Below, piece after piece: positions 20,621 to 31,900 of a DNA stretch of 64,000 nucleotides (the first letter of the stretch is position 1; every line of letters starts with the position of its first letter). The position numbers and the translations under genes were made by a program. This DNA is from Karstenula rhodostoma CBS 690.94. Taxonomy: Eukaryota > Ascomycota > Dothideomycetes > Pleosporales > Didymosphaeriaceae. The stretch is taken from positions 1,211,599 to 1,275,598 of the forward strand of contig MU001493.1 in assembly GCA_010093485.1 (NCBI GenBank), written 5' to 3'. The notes beneath the pieces were generated by a model that was given only the letters and a program-made list of their open reading frames with translations, was not told the DNA's origin and ran no database searches.

Positions 20621-23326
20621 TCAATGGCCTACTGCCCCCGCAGCCCAGTCCATGAACGCAGGGTCATTAGGAAGCGGGAACAAGCCACGATCCTCTTGCT
20701 GTGGTTGTTGCTGCGGTTGTTGTTGTTGCATGGCAGCCACTTGATTTGCCAACATCTGGCGCTGCTCTTGTTGCCTTCGTTCTTCCTCAGCGACACGCTG
20801 GCGCCGACCCCGGTAGTAGATGAGGAATGCCAGAGCGGCTGTGAGACCCAGGATTACTAGGGAGTCGAGGATTTCGGAGTCGATATCGTCGTAATGGTAG
20901 TCGGCGTCACCACCAGGCATTGCTGCATCGTAGTCGTCGGGCTCGCCTTCCATATCCCATGCACCCATCTCAGCCTCTAAAAAAGCGGACACCCATTCGG
21001 AAATGGACCATTCTTGCCTGACGACTGCAGATGATGTCAGTATGTTATCGTGTGAGAACATGACGTTTCTTACCGGGCTCCTCTTCAATAGACTTGATCT
21101 TGCCGTTTGTAACCTTGTTCCACCAGCTCCGGAACCGGAGCTTGTACAGAGCGAGCGTGACTGGGAGATATGCTTCGCGAGGATTGGTTTCCAGTGACAG
21201 GTCATAATGCCGTTTCGCGAGATGGAAGTCTTGCTCTATCCCGATGCCGTTCTCGTGCATCCAACCCAGGTTCCAAAGAGCCTGTGCGCTCATCATGGTC
21301 TCCGCAGCTGCCGTGTAGCACGCTGCCGCTTTCTCATCGTCGGGCTCGGTCCCTAGACCTTGGAGGTAATAGTCTCCGAGCTTGACCATCGAATCGATAT
21401 TCCTCTGCTCGGCAGAGCGGGTCCAGTACAAGAGAGCAAGGTATGCATCGCTAGCCAAGGTGGTCTTTGCTTTCATGAACGGAATCAAGGAATTCAGAGT
21501 AAAGCGAGGTTTGGCCTGGTCGAGCAGGTAAGCCACGTTCGCCTGGCCAGTCTCGAAGCCTTGCTCTGCAGCCATCATGTAGCCAACAAGCGCCGTCTCG
21601 AGGTCGCCATTGTGGTATGCCTCGTTGGCTTCAGGGAAAGAGGTCGAGATGGCTTCCGCCTTCTCTGCCACAATCTTGTAGTGAGCCGATGCAACAAGGC
21701 AAGACTTGTCGCGGCCGACTCCAAGGTTCGTCAATTCGGCCAGGTAGTAGTACGCTTCGAGGTGCCCACTGCGTGAGGCAAGCTCGAAGTATTTGATGGC
21801 CACAAACACATCACCCTGGTCCAGGAAAAGCGCGCCGATACGTACTTGCGCAACAGAAAGCCCCTGGTCGGCAGCTGCCTTGAACAGATCAGCGGCTTTC
21901 ACGGGGTTCTTAGGAACGCCAAGGCCATCCAGATACATCAAACCGAGCGAGTACTGCGAAAGAGCATCGCCATGCTCGACACCTCGATTGAACCAGGTCT
22001 TGGCGATTGCAAAGCTCTGGAGCATGCCCTCTCCGCGCAGAAACATGCGCCCTAGGTAGCCCGCCGCCTTTGGGGCCAGCTTCTCGACATCCTCCGAAGC
22101 GCTGGATCTGATCTTACCATCCTTGCTCCAGTACATCCTCGCAATCTCCAAGAACCGTCGTTTGGCCTCGGGGAGGTTTCTACGGGAAGATCGAGCACCA
22201 TCATAGTTGAGCTTGGCCAGATTGAAGCTTGCGCGCAGGTCTCCCTTCCTTGCTTGAAGATCCATGTACTCGACTACATCGTCTAGGGAAGAATGCGCAT
22301 CGGAGTAGACGCTGGCGTGTTTGGCGTTGGGTCCAGAGCTGGTCACACTCGCGCCCTCTCCGTAAACCCCACCTTCGTCATCCGCGATTTTGTAGGATTC
22401 TCGTACCAGCGGATATCCTCCCGGCGGCCCAGATCGCATGTACTTGATCGCCTTGTCCGCGGCACTCTTGTAGTAATGCACGGCCTGCTCGCAATTGCGT
22501 GGGGTCGAGATGCCACCCGCATGCCGAAACGCAACCGTCATTTCTGAGCGGATGTCGCCAGCTTCTGCCGCAAGGGTATGGTAGAGCATGGCTTTCGCCT
22601 GGTCTTGCTTCACTGCGCCTCCAATGCCGGTCGCGTACATGAAGCCCACCAAGTGTTGTGCCGAGGCGTTTCCGTTCAGCGTGGCGAGTTCGTGGTACCG
22701 TTGGAAGGCTTCGGTGTAGTTGCGGGGGTGCGAGTAGTTGCCGTAGAAGTTCATCTCAGCGAGCGTGAAGATTGCGTCGGGATTCTTCGCCGCTGCCGAC
22801 TCTTCCAACAGCTTGACGGCTTCAGCGAGCGGGGGAACGAGTTTCTTCGGCTGCGGGTTGGTGGTGAGCAGGTCTTGCTGCTGGGGTCCGTTCATGAAGA
22901 GAAGGAAGAAGAGCTCCTTCGCGTAGTATGCGCTGGTTCCAAAGACGCCAGACTTCTTGAAGTTCCACCATGGCGCCGTCTCGGGCTGCACCTTGTGCAG
23001 CAGGGCCGATGCCCTTTCGAACGCGGCTGTATCTGCATCTGTATCCTCATGAGTGGGGATCTCATAGCCCGGACCAGGTGTCTGACCTTGATCTCCCTGT
23101 GTGGGTATCGGGCCCCAACTGTCTGACGGGATGTTGCGCTCGCCGAGGGGTTTCTGAGCGTGGGCGTGGTCGCTGCCCCGGAACTGCGCAGATAGCGCGG
23201 GTAGAAATAGCGAGAGGAAGACTGCGAGGGAGGGTCAGTCGTGCGTACACACGCACATGCATTGCGCTACCGTGGGGCTGGCGTACCGAACAAGAGCGGC
23301 ATAAGCCGCTGTAATCGCGGTTTCAT
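20621..23326 (-). CDS. HRD3: Hrd3/Sel1L, ERAD ubiquitin-ligase adaptor
   Basis: Exons 23326-23287, 23221-21074 and 21024-20621 (introns of 65 and 49 nt) give 863 aa, close to yeast Hrd3 (833). The first 13-codon exon joins exon 2 to make a signal peptide (MKPRLQRLMPLLFVFLSLFL, then PALSA). The luminal part carries many Sel1-like (TPR-type) repeats, for example ASAQHLVGFMYATGIGG, AAGYLGRMFLRGEG, SQYSLGLMYLDGLGVP and ALWNLGWMHENGIG. A C-terminal membrane helix (SLVILGLTAALAFLIYY) is followed by a short Gln-rich cytosolic tail. It holds the E3 Hrd1 and delivers misfolded luminal substrates for degradation. Without the two introns neither the signal peptide nor the membrane anchor is in frame, so the gene model is well supported. 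Confidence 0.93.
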
Positions 23327-23843
23327 TGTGTGAGGTTTTCGGTGGGCGAAGTCCAGACGCAGGCTATCATGGCGACATTTAGAACAACGGGGTGAGCATA
23401 TGCACAGGTCCCCGACGTGGCGTCGGTAAAGCGGACGTGTTTGTAAAAGATGCCAGCTATACACGTTCATCCAAGCTCCAGGCGCAGGCGCATAGGCCAA
23501 GCGTCCACCAATCAGCGCCGCTACCTCACATGATGCCGAAGCACGGCAATTCGTCACGCAATTCAAGTAGGCCAAGACGCAGACTGAGTATATTCCTAAA
23601 GTAAAGACCAGCCCAGACGTATTCAATATGAGGCGACGTGATGTGAAGACGTAGGCCCTAGAAATCACTTGCTCCTCCGCCTTACTTTGTTCTGATAATC
23701 GTGACACTCGCTAGCATTTGTCATCCTCCTCGTTGCATCCATCCTACATGACGCTGTGATTACTCTGATTTCATCTCTTTCAACATAGATTCCATCTCTA
23801 GATTTCTCTTTTCGTGCCGTTTTATCCTTTTTTCCCGACAAAT
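23327..23843. promoter_or_regulatory. Divergent promoter region (Hrd3 / MFS)
   Basis: A 517-bp space between divergent start codons. A pyrimidine-rich tract precedes the MFS ATG. No gene was seen. Confidence 0.3.
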
Positions 23844-26393
23844 ATGTCAGCCAGAGAGACCCCAGAGGAGCAAGCACCGCTCCTACGCGATGGGAATACG
23901 CCACATGGCTCCCTAGGCGAGGACAGCGTACGAGACGACAAGGTACCTATCTTGTCTACATTTCGCGGAGCAGTGATATGTACATCAATTGGGCTCATGA
24001 TATTCCTGCAAGGTATACACAATTTCTTCTAAACTCCCAGCATACCGCTTTCCATTGTGTTCCGGTACCTGCCGCATCGCGTCGCATTCTTTACTGTATA
24101 ATTCGTCCTTTCGAGTCCTGGTCTTTCTAAACGCTTGGTGTTGTGCGCGAGTACTTTCTGTCAATGTCCCCGAGCTTGAGAACTACCGGTGCGCAGCATT
24201 GGAGTAGCGGCTCGAGCGCTCTGTCCTCGATCGGGGTGAAGGTCGGAGTGGATGTGCGAAGAGCTGGAGCAGACGCAAGCGAACAGCAAAGCATGGGTTC
24301 GCTGGCTTCAGCCCCTCTCATTGCTTTGCTTGCCCCGCACGAACACAGGAGGCCAAGTCTGTGAGCGATCCAGCTGCCTGCCATGTCTTTTCTCGATTAC
24401 GGAGCACCGGACCGGGGTGGAGCTGGGGAGCGGACGCAAACCGACAGCAGGGCATGGGCTCACCAGCTTCAACCTCCTCAACCCAGTTTCCACTCGTTCC
24501 GCGGGCGCAGTGCCCAAGCGCTCCTTTCCTAGGCGCAGAGCGGAGGACAGGGGAAGAGGGAGCCAGAGCGGCCGCGAGACAGCAGCAAGGCAAAGCAACA
24601 CATTGCCCAGCCGCTGGCTCCGTGGGCTTGCACTTGCTCCGCGTGGTGGCGAGCTCTAAGGGCCAGCATTAGTACAACCTTTCGAGCGCCCTTTCCCCGA
24701 TTCGTGTCCCCTCAAGGCCTCCGCGCAGTTCTATCACCGCTCGTCCCTCGACATGTCCCAGATGCGTCCAATTAACAGCTTTTACCCTTCTCTTTCGTTT
24801 CTTTCACCACCCTTACTTTGTTGTTCGCCTGCTAACTCCTCTCAGGCGCCAACATCTCTATCTTGACAACAACCCAATCGGCCATAGCAGCAGATCTGGA
24901 TGCTTTCGAGGAGGCAACATGGTTCACCTCGTCCTATTTGATTGCCATGTCCGCTTTTGCCCCGCTCATGGGGCGGCTCTCGCAGGTTTTTAGTCCTAGG
25001 TTGTGCATGTTCTTCTCGACAGCGCTCGTATGCTTGGGCTCTCTCATCACGTCGCTCGCAAACTCATTCAGTTGGTTCCTGGTCGGGCGTTCGTTGACTG
25101 GGGCGGGTAGCGCCGGCATCCTTATTGTTGCAACAATCCTTGTCATCCAGGTTGTTAGCCCCAAGCGTCGTGGGCTGTTCATCGGCCTAGCAAATACCGG
25201 TATGACGATTGGCCTTTCTCTTGGAGCAGTTATTGCTGGTGCCGCAGAGCCCAGAATTGGATGGGTCAGTATTTCCCGAACGCAGGAGATTATCCTGACT
25301 CCAACAGAAACCCCTCTTTGGCATCCAAGCTCCTCTCAGCATTCTGGCAGGCTTCGGCATCCTCTTCGGCATTCCATCGGGGTACAAAGCAAAGAACAGT
25401 GATCTTGAACACCGGTCTCTTAATCAAAAGCTTACTCGAATCGACTATTCAGGAGCGCTGCTGCTGATCGCTACCATTATCCTCTTCCTGCTGGGTCTTT
25501 CTGGTCCCCGGATTCTGGCAACTCCACTCATCCTATCTGCCTTTGTGTTTCCGGCGTTCGTCCTGAACGAGATTTATGTGGCCAAGGATCCAGTCATTCC
25601 TATGATGGTCCTCCGGTCTCGGGGCACCCTCCTTATCTGCCTTGCCACGGTAGGCATCATGATGGCCCGCTGGGTGGTTTTGTTCTACACCGTGGTGTAT
25701 GCAATTGCCGTCCGCGGCTGGGCGCCCGCAGTTGCCGGAACCATCCTCATTCCCACGAATGCAGGCTTTGCGGCTGGAGGCTTGCTCGCTGGCATCTTAC
25801 ATATCCGCCGCGATGGGAGCTTCTACATCCACACTCTTGTGGCCAACATTTTGTTCCCGGTCACTCTTCTCGTCCTGGCCTTCATCTCTACGCCGCATGG
25901 CTCTCCCGCTTTGTATGTCCTGGTGGTATTCTGCAACGGAGCTCTTGCTGCTGCCGGACTAAACTACACGCTCGTCCATCTGCTCCATCTGACCTTGCCG
26001 GAGGTTCATCCCATTGTGCTCTCTCTTCTGGCGACGTTCCGCGGCTTCTCCAGTAGCTTCGGATCTGCGATCGGTGGCGGCATTTTCGAGCGCGTGCTCA
26101 AGACGTCCCTTGAGGAGGGGTTCTCGAGGGCAGGTATCGAGGATCGGTCCGGCTTGATTCGAAGGCTTCTGGGTAGCCCGGCGCTCGTCGGAACGCTAGA
26201 GGGGCAGAGGAAGGAGATTGCCGTAAATGCGTATCGCGAGGGCATCAAGACGCTGTTTCTCTGCGGAGCAGGGCTGGCTGTCTTTATGGTGTTCGTGCAA
26301 GCGGGGAGCGGATGGAGAGCTCCGGCGAAGAGCGTGGCAGCGAGCGACGAAGGAGACGTCGAGGGCGAGGATGCATTGGCGGAAGGAGCATGA
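23844..26393 (+). CDS. MFS drug/basic amino-acid type transporter
   Basis: Exons 23844-24012, 24846-25264 and 25308-26393 give 557 aa. The cytosolic N-terminus has the EEQAPLL stretch. The first helix (AVICTSIGLMIFLQ) is split by an 833-nt intron (donor GTATAC, acceptor CTCAG) and continues as GANISILTTTQSAIAADL. Motifs of the DHA2-like group follow: EEATWFTSSYLIAMSAFAPLMGRLSQ (cytoplasmic-loop GRLSQ motif), LVGRSLTGAGSAGI (helix 4) and PKRRGLFIGLANTGMTIG. About 12-14 membrane helices are expected. It resembles vacuolar basic-amino-acid and multidrug exporters, but the substrate is unknown. The second 43-nt intron restores the frame at W|KPLFGIQ. The stop codon lies inside a GCATGA repeat. 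The long intron is odd next to the ~50-nt introns elsewhere in the window. Confidence 0.85.
24013..24845 (+). repeat. Imperfect tandem repeats inside the MFS intron
   Basis: The 833-nt intron contains at least two, probably three, degenerate copies of a GC-rich block. Matching segments start near 24265, 24427 and 24565 (GGAGC-R-GACGCAA... / GAGCGG-CCGC...). In the first two copies about 37 of 48 aligned bases agree, and nearly all differences are transitions. I see no coding content. Confidence 0.5.
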
Positions 26394-26405
26394 GCATGAG
26401 CATGA
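26388..26405 (+). repeat. (GCATGA)3 at the MFS stop codon
   Basis: Three perfect hexamers, each contributing an in-frame TGA (26391, 26397, 26403). The first is the stop codon of the transporter. Confidence 0.8.
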
Positions 26406-26945
26406 GCTCCGCGCCAGTCCCCCGGGTTCACCGCTGTGCGCAGAGAGGGAGGTGTATGCACAGAGGGAGAGCGACTTCCTCGAGGGCACAAAAAAGCAAT
26501 TGCGCAATGAGAAGGCATCACCTACGTTCGGCGAGGGTCATCCGCGTCGTATGGGAGCAAACAACAAGCCATCAACATCCAAGACACGGCAAATCTATTG
26601 CGTCGAGTGACAGCACAGCTATGGAACTCCTATCTCGGGCCCCCGGTTCGCCAAAGCATGGTAGCGATGAGTCCTATAACCCTCCGCAAGCCCTTGCTCA
26701 GAGATGATAGCTCACTGGGAGCCCGTCGTGTTTGCTACAGGGCTCTTACGCTGGGACATGCATGCGGGCTGCAGCTTCCCGTCCTCCCGTATGAGTTGCC
26801 CCTGCCCCTGCCCCTTCGTTCCTTCCCGGCCTGCCTCTCACTTCTTCTTCCACGTTCCCCCCGCTTCCGCCACGGCCTCCCACTCAGCTAAGCCTATTAT
26901 TGGTTACGTGCTCAAAATTAGCGTCTTGAGGTCGCTCCTGCCGTT

Positions 26946-26953
26946 CATATAAA
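26946..26953 (+). promoter_or_regulatory. TATA-like box of the zinc-knuckle gene
   Basis: CATATAAA is followed directly by a CT-rich initiator-like stretch. It lies about 325 bp before the ATG, of which about 185 bp would be a leader intron. Confidence 0.5.
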
Positions 26954-27067
26954 CCCTCCTCCTCACCAACGGCCTTCTCTCTTTAATCCTTCTCGACAAC
27001 CACATCCTCGCTCCTACCTTGGGCGAGCTGAGCAGGTCATCCAGACTCGACAACCTACAAAGCTACT

Positions 27068-27252
27068 GTGAGTTCTACCTTTGTTGCTCAAGGCTCAGCG
27101 TTTGCGCGCTTGCCCTCTGATTGACAGCACTCGGCGCGATTTCAAAATTCTCTGTGCGGTTTCCTGCACTGAACTGGACCGTGTTCGGGCTGCCGTCTAA
27201 TTGCTCCTGCCGCTCGATTGGCAATCCGTTGACACTGACTGACTTTCTCTAG
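27068..27252 (+). other. Probable 5'-UTR intron
   Basis: GTGAGT at 27068 and TTTCTCTAG ending at 27252 frame a 185-nt intron just before the start codon at 27277. Branch-like CTGAC motifs occur at 27235-27242. Leader introns are common in highly expressed fungal genes. Needs RNA evidence. Confidence 0.5.
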
Positions 27253-27276
27253 ATCTCAACTTCATCTTCCTTCAAG

Positions 27277-28533
27277 ATGGCGCGTACCATGGGTCCCGCC
27301 TTCAACACCATCGGTACCAACCCGTACCCGCCTGCTAAGGATAAGGAGCCCGACTTCTTCGTGTGTGAGCTCTGTGATCGTAAGATCGGCTCCAAGGATT
27401 GGTCCGCCCATAAGAACAGCAAGAAGCATCGAGCGTACGAGGACGAGGTGCGTCGCGCCAAGGACAAAGAGAACTACGCTCTGGTGGACAACACCGGATC
27501 CCCTGGCACCAGCGTCAACAAGATCGACAACCCCTTCCATCAACCCACCTGGGGCGAAGAGGGTTTCGTCCCCAAGTATGCACGTGGCACCGACAACCGC
27601 ACTTGCAATGGCTGCGGCGAAGAGGGCCATATCAAGCGTGATTGGTAAGCACCTATATCTTCAAGTTGACCATGTCGTACTGACGTCGCCCAGTCCCAAG
27701 TCTGCTAGCGATCGTGCTTGCTACGGTTGCGGAAAAGAAGGTCACCAGAAGCGCGACTGGTGAGGATACCTACCCTTCATCGTTGTTTTCGTACTGACAA
27801 TTGTTAGCCCCGAGGGCGGCAGCGGTGGTGGCGACCGTGCCTGCTACGGATGCGGAAAAGAGGGTCACCAGAAGCGCGACTGGTGAGGATATCTACCCTT
27901 TATCATTGTCCTCGTACTGACCATTGTTAGTCCCGAGGGCGGCAGCGGTGGCGGCGACCGTGCCTGCTTCAATTGTGGCATGACTGGGTTCGTATCTTAT
28001 CTCCATTGCCTCGTACAACGACTGACATCATAACAGACATCGCAAGGTCGACTGCACGTCTGCCCCTCAACCTCGTCAGGGTGGAGGCGACGGTCAACAG
28101 TGCTTCAACTGCTATGGTTATGGTCACCGCAAGTCCGAGTGCACCAACGAGCGCGTCGTCAAGTGCCGGAACTGTGAGGAGCTTGGTCACATGTCGAAGG
28201 AGTGGTAGGTTCCGGTCCTATATCATCTTCGTTGACCACACTAACACCTGGTAGCCCGAAACCCACCGACTGGTCCAAGGTTCAGTGCAATAACTGCAAA
28301 GAGTTCGGGTGAGTATCCTTTTCCTATGAGGCCAAACCTGGTTACTGACTGAATATAGCCACAGCTACAAGCGCTGTCAGGCTCCTCCTGCCGAGGACAC
28401 TGGCAGTGGCGGCTGGGGAGACTCTGGCGCTGATGCGAACTCTGGCGCTGCGGCTACCGGCAACTGGGAGGACAACCCTGCTCCTGCTGGCGGCAACAGC
28501 TGGGGTGATGCTATCGTTGGCGACGGCTGGTAA
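27277..28533 (+). CDS. CCHC zinc-knuckle protein (CNBP/Gis2-like) with N-terminal C2H2 finger
   Basis: Seven exons, 27277-27644, 27694-27759, 27808-27882, 27931-27987, 28037-28204, 28255-28308 and 28359-28533, give 320 aa. An N-terminal U1-type C2H2 finger (CELCDRKIGSKDWSAHKNSKKH) is followed by eight CCHC knuckles of the form C-x2-C-x4-H-x4-C, then a Gly/Asn/Trp-rich tail. Tandem knuckles bind single-stranded RNA or DNA, as in CNBP, yeast Gis2 and fission yeast Byr3, and act in translation control. The C2H2 finger is not part of classical Gis2, so orthology is uncertain. All six introns are phase 2 and cut either the last Cys codon (TG|C) or the Gly codon before the His of a knuckle. Introns 2 and 3 are nearly identical. 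Confidence 0.88.
27694..27987 (+). repeat. Tandem exon-intron duplication inside the zinc-knuckle gene
   Basis: Exon 2 / intron 2 and exon 3 / intron 3 are near copies. The two 48-nt introns differ at about six positions, five of them transitions, and the 3' halves of exons 2 and 3 are almost the same. The front of exon 4 repeats the front of exon 3 (CCCGAGGGCGGCAGCGG). Confidence 0.8.
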
Positions 28534-28975
28534 ATCTTATGTCTACCGCCTCGCTCTTTCGATAACACATCGTTGCATCATCGACAAGCTCATCCGATCT
28601 TGATACACCGCAGGATTGCCTAGACTTTTAGTCAGGCTGGATGGGGCTTTCGGCATTGTGGATGGGATGAACACGGTTATGGATTTGGTTGGATTGAATG
28701 AAACGGCTACAGCCTGCGCTGCGGGTGTCTGGGCCTCTTGGACCTGGGCGATTAAAGCTGCGGCACACCTGGTACATAGTCAATGGCTACATTTGGAGCA
28801 ATGACTCCGTGAGATGCTTTCTTTCCGTTGCGTGCAGATGTGGCCTCATTTGCATCGGTAATGAAATACATCATGATCTCACATGCATCACAGCGATCGT
28901 AGGCGATCAGCCCTAGTAAGACAATGCATCATATTCGTGATATCATAACATATATCCATCCTCCCCATTCTCTCC
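28534..28975. other. Convergent intergenic region
   Basis: 3' flanks of the zinc-knuckle gene (+) and the long repeat protein gene (-). No gene was seen. Confidence 0.3.
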
Positions 28976-31900
28976 TCAAACATACCCACTCACCACAACA
29001 CCCGCCCCATCGACCCCCAAATCATTCAAACCCCCATGCTTTCCCCCACCTTCCTTCCACGCCTTCTCCACATCCTCCCTGAGACTAGCCACAAACTGCT
29101 CCACAAGCGCCGCCTGCGCCGTCCCCTTCCACTGCCCGGGTGTCCTCACATCAAACCCATCCACCACGACCTCCTCCCCAAGCGGCTTGACATCCCACTT
29201 GATCCCATCGCTGCTAAACACGCCCGGCGCATCCGGGCCCAGCGGTCGCAAATCCGCGCGCTCAGCATGCCCTTCGCCGAAGAGGGAGAACAGCGTAGCA
29301 GCGAGCCCCGTAGGCGTATGTACCGCATCGAACAGGTTTGGGGCGGGGACAGTCTTCCCATCCAAATTGATGGTCGTCAGGTTGGTTATGGTGGACAAAG
29401 GCGTTTTTCCGGGGCGTCCGAGAAACGGGCCCGGCGGCTGCGAGAGAGGCAGCGAGAGAGGCAGCTTTAGGCCCAGGATGCCGGGGTTCGCGCTGCCCCA
29501 TTTGAGGTTGCCGTTGACCGCCGAGGGCGCGTCCACGCGCACGCCGAGGAGCACGCGGATCCCGGCTTTCTGGCAGGCTTGCACTTCGCGGCCGAGCGCC
29601 GTGCAATTGAGCAGGCCCGGCGCTTGGAGGGCTTGCCGTGGGTTGGGGCGAACGCAGCCGGGGTAGGGGCGCAGGGAGGGGTAGGCGCTGGGGCCGTACC
29701 ATGCTCCGAGGAGGGGGAGTGTGATTGTTTCTACCTTCTTGTCTGCGCAGATTTCGGCGAGGCGCTCCGTGGATGGTATAGATCCGGCGTCTGTGGCTAT
29801 GATGGAGGGTTGGGGGAGGGGAAAGTTCGAGGGAAGGGCAAGGGTGACGATGGTGGACTGGGGAAGGACGCTGGGGAGAGTGGAAAAGGTGCGGGGCGTG
29901 TGGGTGGGTGTGAATAGCGGCAGGATATCGAGATCTGTGGGTTTTGGGATGTCGAGGGAGAGTTTCAAACTTGCGGTGGTTTCGGAAACGGCCTCAGGGA
30001 ATGGAATATTAGTTGCTCCTACTCCGAATCCGATATCGATGATTTCGGTAACGGCCTCAGGGAATGTAATTTTAGTTCCTTCTACTGGGAGTCCAATGTC
30101 GACGGTTTCAGCCGTCGTTGGTACAGACAGAGCAACCGTAGCATTAAGCTCATCGACAACAGAGACAGCCGACGTTGGTGCAAACAAAGAAACCGTAGCA
30201 TTACGATCGTCGACAACGTAGATATCAGTCGGCTCCACAAGATCGCTAGGAACACCAATCTCAACCACATCACCTCCAAACGGCCCAGCGCTCGGTTTCA
30301 CAGCTTCACTGGTGAGGTCGAATGTGTCAAAGTCGTCAATGATGGGAAATGTTGGCCTCGGATTCTCGCTCAGGATGCTTCCTTGGTCGAACGGGAGTCC
30401 CACGAAGCCTGCATCACTGGGAAAAGGTCCATCAGAAGGAACATCCACGCCGAAGATCGACACTCCAGACACCTCCGCCACAGGCGTTGGTAGAACAGTG
30501 ACAGTCTTAATGATCGTGCTCCTGACCTTGAGTGTTTTTGTGGTCCTTTTCTTCTCAAAGGTTTCGATGGGAGGGCGAAGTGGATTCGTTAGGATGAGCG
30601 GGCGCGTTGGGCGCACGAACGTGGTGCTGTTGAGAATCGGCTTACGCGTGGGGACACTCTCGGGCGTTGATCGAAGCGGTTTGGTCGGAATGAGCGGACG
30701 TGTTGGTCGTCCGATGGGTCTGATACCTCTCGTGTTGTTGAAGATTGGGAAAGGAGGAATGGGCCGAGGTAGAGAGACAGGCAGCGGCAAAGAAACGGGA
30801 AGGGGCTCTAACGTAGGACGAAGCGGGTTCGTCAGGATCAAAAGACGCGAAGACTTCGCCACCGGGCTTGCTGCTCCTTTTGTCTTGTTTGCGAAGAAGG
30901 TTTGGTTGAGGGGGAAGTTTGTAGGGCGGATAAGTGGGGGTGGGAGGACGATAGCCTTGGTTGGACGAGGCGTCAGGAGTGAGGACACAGGTCTTGTTGG
31001 ACGAGCTCGCCTCTTAGACGATGTCTTTTTTGGTGGACCCCTCCTTGTAGAAATGGTAGGCTTTGTGTTGATGTTGAGTCCTGGGGGCGGCCACGACACT
31101 ACGGGCGTAACGGAATCAGGTTCCTTGGTCGTCGGAAGCACATATTTGCCGTTCACAAATTCAAGGAGTGGCACAGGTACGAAGTCGTCGAGATCAGAGA
31201 GGCCGGTCTGCAGCGGTACAACTTCCTCCGGCACCAACACAGTGATATCCTCGCCTGGAAAAGGATTCGAGGGCTCTCCAGAACCAGTAAAGACGGNNNN
31301 NNNNNNNNNNNNNNNNNNNNNNNNNNNNNNNNNNNNNNNNNNNNNNNNNNNNNNNNNNNNNNNNNNNNNNNNNNNNNNNNNNNNNNNNNNNNNNNNNNNN
31401 NNNNNNNNNNNNNNNNNNNNNNNNNNNNNNNNNNNNNNNNNNNNNNNNNNNNNNNNNNNNNNNNNNNNNNNNNNNNNNNNNNNNNNNNNNNNNNNNNNNN
31501 NNNNNNNNNNNNNNNNNNNNNNNNNNNNNNNNNNNNNNNNNNNNNNNNNNNNNNNNNNNNNNNNNNNNNNNNNNNNNNNNNNNNNNNNNNNNNNNNNNNN
31601 NNNNNNNNNNNNNNNNNNNNNNNNNNNNNNNNNNNNNNNNNNNNNNNNNNNNNNNNNNNNNNNNNNNNNNNNNNNNNNNNNNNNNNNNNNNNNNNNNNNN
31701 NNNNNNNNNNNNNNNNNNNNNNNNNNNNNNNNNNNNNNNNNNNNNNNNNNNNNNNNNNNNNNNNNNNNNNNNNNNNNNNNNNNNNNNNNNNNNNNNNNNN
31801 NNNNNNNNNNNNNNNNNNNNNNNNNNNNNNNNNNNNNNNNNNNNNNNGATACATTATCGGAGATATTCTCGCCCGGCTCGAGGAAGGGAAGGATAGAGAA

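Larger units (their letters stand above)
26394..27276. promoter_or_regulatory. Intergenic region and leader of the zinc-knuckle gene
   Basis: Contains a (CCCCTG)3 tract near 26799-26816, a CATATAAA box at 26946-26953, a long pyrimidine-rich stretch at about 26955-27025 typical of strong fungal promoters, and a probable 5'-UTR intron (27068-27252). No separate gene was recognised. Confidence 0.45.

Noticed and set aside
24308..24601. Minus-strand frames of 91-97 codons in the MFS intron
   Set aside because: They arise from the GC-rich repeats; repeated Cys-Cys/Ala-Ser-Ala-Pro peptides reflect the DNA repeats and not a protein family.
24127..24672. Plus-strand frames inside the MFS intron as a separate gene or alternative exon
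   Set aside because: They do not connect in frame to the transporter exons, and the direct 24012/24846 join gives a textbook MFS helix.
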